Source: Candidatus Aerophobota bacterium
GTDB lineage: Bacteria > Aerophobota > Aerophobia > Aerophobales > B3-G15
DNA length: 7,498 bases
Direction: 5' to 3'
Assembly: GCA_030607765.1 (NCBI GenBank)
Contig: JAUWJJ010000050.1
Coordinates: 1 to 7,498, forward strand
Each line of letters opens with the position of its first letter. Positions within the stretch are counted from its first letter, which is position 1. Position numbers and translations under genes: made by a program. This document shows positions 1 through 6,686 of this stretch, piece after piece. The notes beneath the pieces are model-generated. The model was not told where the DNA came from. It worked only from the letters and a program-made list of their open reading frames with translations, and did not search any database.

Positions 1-731
1 CCGCTGATTACCCTGGTTATACTATGAGGATGATAGAAAGAATAAAGGGCGAAGATGTAGTGGCTATGTTTACCAACGGAGCCCAGGGAGATATAAACAC
101 GGGGCATTCTGCTGATATCAGTGGAATTGGGGGGTATATATCGGGTAGAACCTTTAAAAGAGCAGAAAAATTAGGCAATATATTGGGAGAAGAGGTCTTA
201 AAGGTTCTTGAACAGATAAAAGTTTCCCCAGAGATACATCTTGATGTAAAAGGAAAATTAGTAGAGCTACCGCTAAGGGACCTGCCTTCATTAAGGGAAG
301 CTGAAAGGGAGCTTAAGAGGAAAACATCTGCAATTGATAATTTAAAGGAAAAATCTTCTGAGAAGCTGACAAGAGCAAAGATTGAGAAATTTTACGCAGA
401 GGTAACCCTGTCTCTGGTAAAAGAGGTTGAAAGTTTAGGATTGGGCAAGATTATGGGAGCAGAAATACAGGTGATGAGATTTAACGATGCTGTTCTTGTG
501 GCCATTCCCGGAGAGCTATTTGTGGAAATAGGCCTGGATATCAAGCGAAAATCAAAGTTTAAGAATACGTTTATAGTGGGCCTGGCTAACGGAGAGATAG
601 GATATATCCCAACTGGCCAGGCTTTTATGGAAGGTGGATATGAATCGATATCCACTAAGTTTGCCAAAGAAGCGGGTAAAAGTATAAGAGATGCAGCGCT
701 GGAGTTAATCGAAAGGATAGGAGAAAGCTGA
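1..731 (+). CDS. Neutral/alkaline ceramidase-like hydrolase, C-terminal part (5' end outside window)
   Basis: The reading frame is open from base 3 (ADYPGYT, then the Met at 24), so the Met at 24 is internal and the N-terminal half lies upstream of the window. Numbered from that Met, the fragment shows FTNGAQGDINTG (residues 16-27), the counterpart of the ceramidase block ending GDVSPN. It also has IPGELF (about 160-165) and GEIGYIPT about 30 residues later. In neutral ceramidases the PGE glutamate and a downstream tyrosine bind the active-site zinc, and both appear kept. The amidase serine of GDVSPN is Asn25 here, so true ceramide hydrolysis is doubtful. Residues 80-140 are charged and probably helical. 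Homologues of this type occur in bacterial carbohydrate clusters with unknown substrates. The next gene starts 34 bases on behind a strong ribosome site, suggesting co-transcription. Family assignment is fairly sure; the substrate is unknown. Confidence 0.78.
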   Translation, partial: ADYPGYTMRMIERIKGEDVVAMFTNGAQGDINTGHSADISGIGGYISGRTFKRAEKLGNILGEEVLKVLEQIKVSPEIHLDVKGKLVELPLRDLPSLREAERELKRKTSAIDNLKEKSSEKLTRAKIEKFYAEVTLSLVKEVESLGLGKIMGAEIQVMRFNDAVLVAIPGELFVEIGLDIKRKSKFKNTFIVGLANGEIGYIPTGQAFMEGGYESISTKFAKEAGKSIRDAALELIERIGES

Positions 732-750
732 GGTTGTTAAATTTACAAAG

Positions 751-759
751 AAGGAGGGG
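751..759 (+). promoter_or_regulatory. Strong Shine-Dalgarno that fixes a TTG start
   Basis: AAGGAGGGG lies six bases before the TTG at 766. There is no ATG in this frame near the start of the conserved region. The product beginning MNKREAVLATLRG matches the usual first helix of UroD-like proteins, so the TTG is the most likely start. Confidence 0.75.
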
Positions 760-765
760 CTTTGC

Positions 766-1896
766 TTGAATAAACGTGAGGCTGTTTTGGCAACTCTCAG
801 AGGCGAGGAACCAGGGGTTGTGCCCGGGCAAATCACCTTCTTTAGCATTAATAGCTTGAGGAAACTTGTGCCAATCTTTAGCAATAATTGGAGGGATAAT
901 GCCTTAAAAAGGCTTGAATTTTTGGATAACTCCTTTATAGAGATTGGCAGTGCAAAGCTTCATCAATCTAAGTTTTTACGAGAAGCTGATGAATTGGAAA
1001 GAGTAACATTTTTTCGATCCGTAAGTGGGGGCGGAGTACTTCGGACAAAATTGATAGAGGAAAAGAAAGAAGATTTGACTTTTGAGTTTGAGACAGGGGG
1101 GAAATGGAGGGTACATAAGAACCCTTTCTGGCGTGAATACATTCACCATCCCATTCAAGATATACAGGACCTGGAAAGGATGAAAATGCCCAACCCAAAC
1201 GAGCCTAAAAGATATGAGGGGGTAAAGGAGAACATTGAGTACTTTAAGGAAAAGGGATATTTTACCAGTGCCGAGATTAATGGGTTTTTCTCCGGTGTGT
1301 GGTATCGTTATCAAAATATGCAGGATTTTATGGCAAATCTACTTATCAGCAAGGAATTTGCAAAAAAAGTGGTCAATATGGTAGGAGGCTTCAATCTTGA
1401 AACAGCAAGAAACTTTTTGGAAAGAGGGGTGGATAGCATTTTGTTTTGTGATGATTTAGGCTCAAATACAGGCATGCTTATTTCCCCTGATTTATACAAA
1501 AATTTTTTTTACCCCTGGCATAAAAAGTTAGCAAAGTTATGTCATAATTACGATGCCTATTTGAATATGCACAGCCACGGCAATATAAATAAGATTATGC
1601 CATTATTGGTAGAGGCAGGGATTGATATATTAAATCCAGTTGGGCCTTTTGATAATATGGACCTTGGAGAGCTAAAGGAAAGATACGGGGATAGGATAAC
1701 TTTTATGGGGGGAATAAGTAAATTTATTGGGAAGATGGGCACAGAAGAGCTAAAAATGCATCTAAAGGAGGTAGTGGAAACTGGAAGTCCTGGAGGAGGA
1801 TTTATACTTATGTCGGAAGGAGGTATTCCTGATGATATGAGCAGGGAGGATTTCAAATTTTATCTTGAGATTAACAAAAAATACAGGGGAAGATAG
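766..1896 (+). CDS. Uroporphyrinogen decarboxylase (URO-D) superfamily protein, not heme UroD
   Basis: This 376-residue protein has the length and layout of the UroD/MtaA/CmuA superfamily TIM barrel. Supporting blocks are NKREAVLATLRGE at the N-terminus, DDLGSNTGMLISPDLY (about 229-244), MHSHGNI (268-274), NPVGPFDNMD (290-299), a YGDRITFMGGIS strand (307-318) and the closing SEGGIPDDMSRED (350-362). The arginine-rich R-P-x-W-x-M-R-Q-A-G substrate loop of heme UroD is absent. Cobamide-dependent methyltransferases of this fold bind zinc through H-x-C and a later Cys. Here the motif is H269-S-H271, and there is no cysteine after residue 259, so that site is also altered. It may be a methyl-group-transferring or lyase-like enzyme acting on a sugar-derived compound, but no corrinoid protein is seen nearby. 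It sits 14 bases before the oxidoreductase gene, whose ribosome site is an AGGGGGG run. Superfamily is sure; reaction unknown. Confidence 0.85.
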   Translation: MNKREAVLATLRGEEPGVVPGQITFFSINSLRKLVPIFSNNWRDNALKRLEFLDNSFIEIGSAKLHQSKFLREADELERVTFFRSVSGGGVLRTKLIEEKKEDLTFEFETGGKWRVHKNPFWREYIHHPIQDIQDLERMKMPNPNEPKRYEGVKENIEYFKEKGYFTSAEINGFFSGVWYRYQNMQDFMANLLISKEFAKKVVNMVGGFNLETARNFLERGVDSILFCDDLGSNTGMLISPDLYKNFFYPWHKKLAKLCHNYDAYLNMHSHGNINKIMPLLVEAGIDILNPVGPFDNMDLGELKERYGDRITFMGGISKFIGKMGTEELKMHLKEVVETGSPGGGFILMSEGGIPDDMSREDFKFYLEINKKYRGR

Positions 1897-1910
1897 CAGG
1901 GGGGATTTAA

Positions 1911-2969
1911 ATGAGCAAAATAAGATTTGGGATAATTGGAGGAGGTATGATTGGCCCATTTCATGCAGAGGCGATATCTCAATTAGATGATGCCGAGCTT
2001 ATAGGAGTAGCTACTACAAGAGAGAAGACAGCTAAGCCTTTTGCAGAGAAGTTCGGCGTTAAGGCATGGTATACGGATTACCGCAAGCTTTTGCAAAGAG
2101 ATGATATTGATGTAGTAAATATATGCACTCCACCATTTCTTAACGAGGAGATAACAACTTCTGCAGCGAAAGAAGGGAAGCATGTACTGGTGGAAAAGCC
2201 AATAGCTATAAATTTAAGACAGGCAGACAGGATGATAGAGGCCTGCCAGAGGGCAGGGGTAAAATTGGGGGTAATTTTTCAATCTCGCTTTAATAAGGAT
2301 GTTAAGCGAATAAAAGAGGCTATAGATAAGGGTGATTTTGGAAAGTTAATTATGGCAGATGCTTACATAAAGTGGTTTAGAACCCAGGAATATTATGATA
2401 GCGGCGCCTGGAGAGGAACATGGGATAAAGAGGGAGGAGGAGCGCTTATAAATCAGGCAATTCACACTATAGATTTATTACAATGGTTTATAGGGGAGGT
2501 GGATAGCCTTTATGCATTCATTGATACAACAATTCATAAAATAGAGGTGGAGGATGTGGTAGTGGCGGCTTTAAGATTTAAGAATGGAGCAATGGGAGTT
2601 ATAGAGGGAAGTACAGCTATATATCCAGGAATGCAAAGAAAGATGGAAATCCATGGGGAAAAGGGAATGGTGATTTTTGAAGGGGATGAGATAAAATTAT
2701 GGGATTTCGTTGGTCAGGAAAAAGAAGGGAAGGAAGAGGAGAAAGTGAGAGGACTTGAAGATAAAAAACTTGGTGATACCTCCTCGGATCCAACTCATCA
2801 CTCTGTTGAGAATCATAAGCTTCAGATAAAGGACTTTGTGGAAGCGATAAGGAAGGACACAGAGCCCTTTGTTAATGGATTAGAGGGAAGAAAAGCATTG
2901 GAGATAGTCAGGGCAATATACAAATCCGCAAAGACAAAAAAAATGATAAAGTTTCCCCTGAAAGAATAA
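1911..2969 (+). CDS. Gfo/Idh/MocA family NAD(P)-dependent sugar/cyclitol oxidoreductase
   Basis: The 352-residue product opens with a Rossmann dinucleotide-binding strand and loop, GIIGGGMIG (residues 7-15). EKP follows at 95-97, where Lys96 is the usual catalytic lysine. The second-domain signature GGGALINQAIHTIDLLQW starts near 175, with His185 as catalytic histidine. In inositol dehydrogenase the residue four before that His is Asp; here it is Asn181, a substitution common in bacterial members. These enzymes oxidise or reduce one hydroxyl or keto group of a sugar, sugar phosphate, nucleotide sugar or inositol in the cytoplasm. Residues 268-287 form a lysine/glutamate-rich stretch, probably a surface loop. 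The gene starts 14 bases after the UroD-like gene and its stop overlaps the next gene's ribosome site (AGGAG at 2971-2975). The neighbouring DegT aminotransferase suggests it makes, or consumes, the keto-sugar partner of that enzyme. Exact substrate cannot be read from sequence. Confidence 0.92.
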   Translation: MSKIRFGIIGGGMIGPFHAEAISQLDDAELIGVATTREKTAKPFAEKFGVKAWYTDYRKLLQRDDIDVVNICTPPFLNEEITTSAAKEGKHVLVEKPIAINLRQADRMIEACQRAGVKLGVIFQSRFNKDVKRIKEAIDKGDFGKLIMADAYIKWFRTQEYYDSGAWRGTWDKEGGGALINQAIHTIDLLQWFIGEVDSLYAFIDTTIHKIEVEDVVVAALRFKNGAMGVIEGSTAIYPGMQRKMEIHGEKGMVIFEGDEIKLWDFVGQEKEGKEEEKVRGLEDKKLGDTSSDPTHHSVENHKLQIKDFVEAIRKDTEPFVNGLEGRKALEIVRAIYKSAKTKKMIKFPLKE

Positions 2970-2981
2970 AAGGAGAATAAG

Positions 2982-4172
2982 ATGTCTCAAAAGTTAGCCA
3001 TCGATGGAGGAACAAAGGCAATTACCTTAGACCAAACTAAGGCAAATAAATGGCCTCCCCTTGGTGAGGAGGAGTTTGCAGCGGTAAAAAGAGTGATGCA
3101 GATGCCTGACTTTTATGAGGAAGCCTATACCCTGGAGGAGGAATTTAAGAATTACATAGGCTCAAAATATGCCCTGGCTCATAACAATGGAACTGCGGCT
3201 ATCCATGCTGCATTTTTTGCCTTAGGGATTGGCCCGGGTGATGAAGTAATAACACCTTCCTATACCTATTGGGCTACTTGTATGCCGATTTTAACCTGGG
3301 GAGGTATACCTGTGTTTGCCGAGATAGACCCTGAAACCTGTAATATAGACCCAGAGGATATTAAAAGAAGAGTTACTCCCCGCACCAAGGCCATTATTGT
3401 AGTTCATCTATGGGGTCTTCCCTGTGAGATGGATGAGATTATGAAAATTGCAAGAAGATACAATCTTAAGGTAATAGAAGATGCTGCCCATGCTCACGGA
3501 GCAGAGTACAAAGGAAGAAAGATGGGAGCTATTGGCGACATCGGATGCTTCAGCTTTCAGGCCAGCAAACTTATGATAAGCATTGAAGGAGGCATGCTTG
3601 TTACCGATAATCAGGGATACTATGAGAAAACTATGGCTTTAGCGCATTACAGAAGATTAAAAAAGCTACCTTCTGAATCTTTTTATCGAAAATATTACGC
3701 CACCTGTTTTGGATTTAAGTATAGAATTCACCCTTTAGCTGCTGGCATAGCCAGAGTTCAGTTAAAGCATCTTGATGAGCGAAACAAAAAGAGAAACGAA
3801 AATATTAAATATTTAGATGAGAGGCTTGATGGCCTTTCGGGAATCAAGACTTTCAAAACTCCTTCTTATATGAAGAGGGTTTATTACCAACATGAGACTA
3901 TCTTTGAGGAAGGAAAACTAAAGGTAAGTAAGGACAAATTTGTAGAGGCTTTAAGAGCCGAGGGGGCAGATATCTCCGGAGCGCGATATCCCCTTCAGCA
4001 TCAACAGCCTATCTATAAGGAGAAAAATATTCCCTTAGAGGCCCTTCCTATCACGGAAAAGATAAGGGATAAGATTATATCCTTACCTACCTTTCCCCAA
4101 GCAAACTTTGATTTATTAGATCAGTATATTGAGGTGTTCAGAAAGGTGAGCACTGCTTACGCTAAATATTAA
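2982..4172 (+). CDS. DegT/DnrJ/EryC1/StrS family PLP-dependent sugar aminotransferase
   Basis: The 396-residue length is normal for the family. Visible family blocks are LAIDGGTKAI then KWPPLGEEE near the N-terminus, HNNGTAAIHAA (67-77), GDEVITPSYTYWAT (86-99), VIEDAAHAHGA (164-174), SFQASKLMISIEGGML (191-206) and KYRIHPLAAGIA (246-257). Lys196 in the SFQASK block is the expected Schiff-base lysine for pyridoxal phosphate, and Asp167 should contact the cofactor ring, so the enzyme looks catalytically intact. The family exchanges a keto group and an amino group on sugars or cyclitols, usually with Glu or Gln as partner. The N-terminal GG...WP pattern resembles inosose aminotransferases such as StsC, but substrate class cannot be settled. 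It follows the oxidoreductase by 12 bases, the arrangement seen for NtdC/NtdA and WlbA/WlbC-type pairs. It could run towards amino-sugar synthesis or deamination. Confidence 0.92.
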   Translation: MSQKLAIDGGTKAITLDQTKANKWPPLGEEEFAAVKRVMQMPDFYEEAYTLEEEFKNYIGSKYALAHNNGTAAIHAAFFALGIGPGDEVITPSYTYWATCMPILTWGGIPVFAEIDPETCNIDPEDIKRRVTPRTKAIIVVHLWGLPCEMDEIMKIARRYNLKVIEDAAHAHGAEYKGRKMGAIGDIGCFSFQASKLMISIEGGMLVTDNQGYYEKTMALAHYRRLKKLPSESFYRKYYATCFGFKYRIHPLAAGIARVQLKHLDERNKKRNENIKYLDERLDGLSGIKTFKTPSYMKRVYYQHETIFEEGKLKVSKDKFVEALRAEGADISGARYPLQHQQPIYKEKNIPLEALPITEKIRDKIISLPTFPQANFDLLDQYIEVFRKVSTAYAKY

Positions 4173-4204
4173 GGTAAAAGGCAGGTAGACACATAAAAGC
4201 AGAT

Positions 4205-4212
4205 AAAGGAGG
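4205..4212 (+). promoter_or_regulatory. Shine-Dalgarno that fixes a GTG start for the cupin gene
   Basis: AAAGGAGG ends five bases before the GTG at 4218. No ATG lies in this frame near the start, and the protein fits a complete single-domain cupin from this codon, so GTG initiation is favoured. Confidence 0.72.
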
Positions 4213-4217
4213 TTAAG

Positions 4218-4550
4218 GTGTACGCTAAAAAGTTCGAGGATACCAAATTTGAGGAGCACTTTGGCAATGAGTATAATATACTGTTACCCAGGGAAATGAC
4301 AGAGAGCCTTCAATTGGCCTTAGTTAAGGTTAAAAAAGGCTCATTAACCCCTAAACATACTCATAAGGATGAAGAACAGGCCTATATCATCTTGAGGGGC
4401 AGTGGAATTGTAAAACTTAACGGTGATGAAGAAAAGGTAAGTGAGGGGATGGTAGTGTACATTCCCAGGGGGATTGAGCATGAGATAAAAAATACCGGGG
4501 AGGATGATTTAACCTATATTTATGTAGCAAATTGGCCGTTAGCTCAATAG
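4218..4550 (+). CDS. Small single-domain cupin protein
   Basis: This 110-residue protein is essentially one cupin beta-barrel. Motif 1 is GSLTPKHTHKDEEQ (41-54) with His47, His49 and Glu53 (or Gln54) as likely metal ligands, leading into YIILRGSG. Motif 2 is GMVVYIPRGIEHEIKN (77-92), an exact match to G-x5-P-x-G-x2-H-x3-N, with His88 as the fourth ligand. All ligands expected for a metal-binding cupin are present. Such stand-alone cupins are sugar isomerases or epimerases, dioxygenases or ligand sensors; sequence alone does not choose. It begins 45 bases after the aminotransferase and appears to be the last gene of the operon. The final codons and the stop (LAQ, TAG) lie in a 17-bp tandem duplication, so its C-terminus may have been altered recently, although the barrel is complete before that point. 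Confidence 0.88.
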   Translation: MYAKKFEDTKFEEHFGNEYNILLPREMTESLQLALVKVKKGSLTPKHTHKDEEQAYIILRGSGIVKLNGDEEKVSEGMVVYIPRGIEHEIKNTGEDDLTYIYVANWPLAQ

Positions 4551-4573
4551 GAGTCATAGCTCAATAGGGGTCA
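4540..4573. repeat. 17-bp perfect-tandem duplication with one mismatch, spanning the cupin stop codon
   Basis: Bases 4540-4556 (TAGCTCAATAGGAGTCA) are followed immediately by 4557-4573 (TAGCTCAATAGGGGTCA), identical at 16 of 17 positions. The first copy contains the cupin stop at 4548-4550. The second copy runs into the left tip of the inverted-repeat element at 4567, sharing GGGGTCA with it. Confidence 0.85.
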
Positions 4574-4673
4574 GGTCTCAATATTTGACATTTCTCAAAA
4601 TCAGACTAACTAAACTAACTACGTTACGATATGATATAGTGAGAAGAAATTTCAAATATTGAGACCTGACCCC
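4567..4673. repeat. 107-bp element with 29-bp terminal inverted repeats (MITE- or REP-like)
   Basis: The left arm (4567-4595) begins GGGGTCAGGTCTCAATATTTGA. The reverse complement of the right arm (4645-4673) matches it at 28 of 29 positions, with one A/C difference at the 23rd. The 49-base centre is AT-rich, codes for nothing, and holds short direct repeats (ACTAACT at 4605-4611 and 4614-4620; GATAT at 4629-4633 and 4634-4638 region). GGGGTCAG-type tips resemble palindromic ends associated with REP-associated tyrosine (Y1) transposases. I see no clear target-site duplication, which would fit IS200/IS605-like mobilisation. In RNA the arms would form a very stable hairpin between the cupin gene and nagB, so it may end or attenuate the upstream transcript, though the following tract (ATCTTTTACTT) is only a weak U-run. 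The repeat is certain; its mobile origin is inferred. Confidence 0.8.
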
Positions 4674-4715
4674 ATCTTTTACTTGAGGAATAATAAAAAT
4701 CTATAGGATAATTGA

Positions 4716-5465
4716 ATGAAAATAAAAATATTCAAAACAAAGCAGGAAATGGGCAAAGCCGCTGCCAAGGAAGCAACAAGAATACTGATAGGTGCAATAA
4801 AAGAAAAAGGTGAGGCAATTTTTATAGCAGCTACTGGTGCATCTCAATTTGAGTTCCTGGAAAATCTCACAAGTACACCTTCCATTGATTGGTCAAAAAC
4901 AACGATGTTCCACTTAGATGAGTATGCAGGTCTCCCAGAGACTCACCCGGCAAGCTTTAGAAAGTACCTGAAGGAAAGGTTGATTGATAAAGTACATCCG
5001 GGGACTGTCTATTTAATTAAAGGGGATGCTAAAGACCCTGAGTTAGAATGCGAGCGCCTGGGCAAAATTACCAGCGAGAGGAAGGTCGATGTCGCCTTCG
5101 TTGGTATTGGCGAAAATGGACATTTAGCTTTCAATGATCCTCCAGCGGATTTTAATACCGAAAAGCCGTATCTCCTTGTTGAACTTGATGAAGCCTGCAG
5201 AAAACAACAGATTGGTGAGGGATGGTTTAAAAACCTTGATGAGGTTCCTCGCAGGGCAATTTCTATGTCCATCAAACAGATTATGAAGTCAAAGAGTATA
5301 ATCTGCACTGTTCCGGATAGCCGTAAAGCACAAGCCCTCAAGGATTGCCTTGAAGGCGACATATCTCCAGAGCATCCTGCATCCATATTAAGAAAGCATA
5401 AAAATATGTTTTTATTTTTGGATAAGGATTCAGCTAAACTACTTAAAAGGGGAAAGTATGCCTGA
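4716..5465 (+). CDS. nagB: Glucosamine-6-phosphate deaminase (NagB) family, variant active site
   Basis: The enzyme class converts glucosamine-6-phosphate to fructose-6-phosphate and ammonia in the cytoplasm. The 249-residue length is close to the usual 240-266. Family blocks are FIAATGASQFEFL (36-48, sugar-phosphate loop), the FHLDEYAGL block (65-73) with Asp68 matching catalytic Asp72 of E. coli NagB, GIGENGHLAFNDPP (130-143), and HPASILRKH...FLFLDKDSA near the C-terminus. His136 matches catalytic His143. Asn134 stands where E. coli has Asp141, and Asp141 where it has Glu148. The GENGHLAFNDPP form recurs in a NagB subgroup, so this looks like a lineage trait rather than decay. Its ribosome site is weak (AGGA, 4705-4708). 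The gene ends 8 bases inside nagA, pointing to translational coupling. A related amino-sugar phosphate may be the real substrate. Confidence 0.88.
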   Translation: MKIKIFKTKQEMGKAAAKEATRILIGAIKEKGEAIFIAATGASQFEFLENLTSTPSIDWSKTTMFHLDEYAGLPETHPASFRKYLKERLIDKVHPGTVYLIKGDAKDPELECERLGKITSERKVDVAFVGIGENGHLAFNDPPADFNTEKPYLLVELDEACRKQQIGEGWFKNLDEVPRRAISMSIKQIMKSKSIICTVPDSRKAQALKDCLEGDISPEHPASILRKHKNMFLFLDKDSAKLLKRGKYA

Positions 5466-6684
5466 AAAGAAAACTCTTGTATTTAAAAACGCAAAAATAA
5501 TAACCCCAACGAAGGTTATAGATAACGGCATATTAGTAACTAATAATGGTAAAATTTCCAACATTGGCTCTAAGAATAAAATTAAAATTCCCGAAAGTGC
5601 AAAGATAATAAATCTCGCCGGTAAGTATTTAGCTCCCGGGTTTATTGATATTCACCTTCATGGTGGAGGTGGAGCGGATACTATGGATGCAACACAGGAT
5701 GCCATAGAGAAAATATCAGTTGCCCATGCTAAAGGAGGTGCAACCTCTATTGTCCTCACCACCACATCTGCTCCCCTAAATGAGATAATAAAGGCGCTCA
5801 AGGTCATAGAATTGGCTAAGAAAAGAATATTACCCGGGGCACAGCTCTTAGGCGCTCATATAGAAGGACCTTACTTTTCCATGAAGCAAAAAGGGGCACA
5901 AAACCCAAAGTACTTAAAAAGTCCAAAGCCAGAGGAGTATCTAAGGATTTTAGATGAGTATAACTGTATTCTCAGAGTTTCTGCAGCTCCTGAATTAGAG
6001 GGAGGATTGGAATTAGGACGGGAGCTAAAAAAGCGAGGAATTGTGGCCTCAATTGCCCATACAAATGCAACCTACCAGGACATTCTTGCCGCTGTTGATG
6101 CCGGTTATACCCATGTAACGCATATGTATTCAGGAATGTCAGGGCTGAAAAGAATTAATGCCTACAGGATATCTGGCGTCATAGAGTCAACCCTTTTAAT
6201 AAATGAGCTAACTACGGAGGTAATTGCCGATGGACATCATCTTCCTCCCAGTCTTATGAAACTGATAATAAAGGCGAAAGGCCTTGATAAGGTATCAGTT
6301 ATAACGGATGCTATGAGCGCTGCTGGATTAGGACCAGGAAAATACTCAGTTGGGGGATTGAATGCTATCGTCGAGGCTAATGTGGCAGAGGAGTTTGAGA
6401 TTCCAGAGGAAGAGGGAAACTATGTTGCCAAGCTTTTAACCCGTGATGCCTTTGCCGGCAGCGTAGCTACAATAGGTAGATGCGTAAGGAATATGGTAAA
6501 ATTTGTGGGATTATCAGTACAGGATGCAGTTAAGATGGCCACCGTAAACCCAGCTAAGGTAATAGGAGTGTATAATAAAAAGGGAAGCTTAATGAAAGGA
6601 AAGGATGCCGATATACTTATCCTTGATGAGAGTATGAATGTTGTTATGACAGTGGTTGGAGGAAGGATAGTATATAAAAAATAA
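5458..6684 (+). CDS. nagA: N-acetylglucosamine-6-phosphate deacetylase (NagA) family
   Basis: This amidohydrolase-superfamily enzyme removes acetate from an N-acetyl-amino-sugar phosphate, feeding NagB. At 408 residues it is slightly longer than the usual 380-390. Metal and catalytic residues are in place: His66 and His68 in IDIHLHGG, Glu136 in HIEGPYF, His201 in IAHTNA, His222 in THMYSGM, and Asp284 in VITDAMSAAG as the catalytic aspartate. The two-His HLHG motif suggests a possible binuclear site, unlike E. coli, which has Gln in place of the first His. The family's HLYNAM reads HMYSGM, so the substrate-contacting Asn is Ser225. An acidic insertion lies at about 303-325. The C-terminal NPAKVIG...KGSLMKGKDADILILD block is typical. 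It overlaps nagB by 8 bases with AGGGG at 5448-5452 as ribosome site. The stop at 6684 abuts the decayed hicB-like gene on the other strand. Confidence 0.9.
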   Translation: MPEKKTLVFKNAKIITPTKVIDNGILVTNNGKISNIGSKNKIKIPESAKIINLAGKYLAPGFIDIHLHGGGGADTMDATQDAIEKISVAHAKGGATSIVLTTTSAPLNEIIKALKVIELAKKRILPGAQLLGAHIEGPYFSMKQKGAQNPKYLKSPKPEEYLRILDEYNCILRVSAAPELEGGLELGRELKKRGIVASIAHTNATYQDILAAVDAGYTHVTHMYSGMSGLKRINAYRISGVIESTLLINELTTEVIADGHHLPPSLMKLIIKAKGLDKVSVITDAMSAAGLGPGKYSVGGLNAIVEANVAEEFEIPEEEGNYVAKLLTRDAFAGSVATIGRCVRNMVKFVGLSVQDAVKMATVNPAKVIGVYNKKGSLMKGKDADILILDESMNVVMTVVGGRIVYKK

Positions 6685-6686
6685 TA

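Noticed and set aside
24..26. ATG at 24 as the start of the ceramidase-like gene
   Set aside because: The frame is open to the window edge and the residues before it (ADYPGYT) match the family, so this Met is internal and the gene is truncated by the window.
976..1314. Minus strand open frames inside the UroD-like, oxidoreductase and nagB genes (such as 976-1314, 1557-1856, 5009-5386)
   Set aside because: They lie fully inside well-supported genes, resemble no family, and have no ribosome sites; they are by-products of the coding strand's composition.
4540..4673. CRISPR array
   Set aside because: There are only two adjoining 17-bp copies with no spacer, plus one inverted-repeat pair; no regular repeat-spacer pattern or cas gene is present.
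4678..4712. Possible nagB promoter (TTTACT...TATAGG or TTGAGG...GATAAT)
   Set aside because: Both are poor matches and would start transcription within a few bases of the nagB ATG, leaving no leader for its ribosome site.
4674..4715. Target-site duplication flanking the inverted-repeat element
   Set aside because: The bases right of the element (ATCTTTTACTT) do not repeat those on its left (AGCTCAATA), so no duplication can be claimed.
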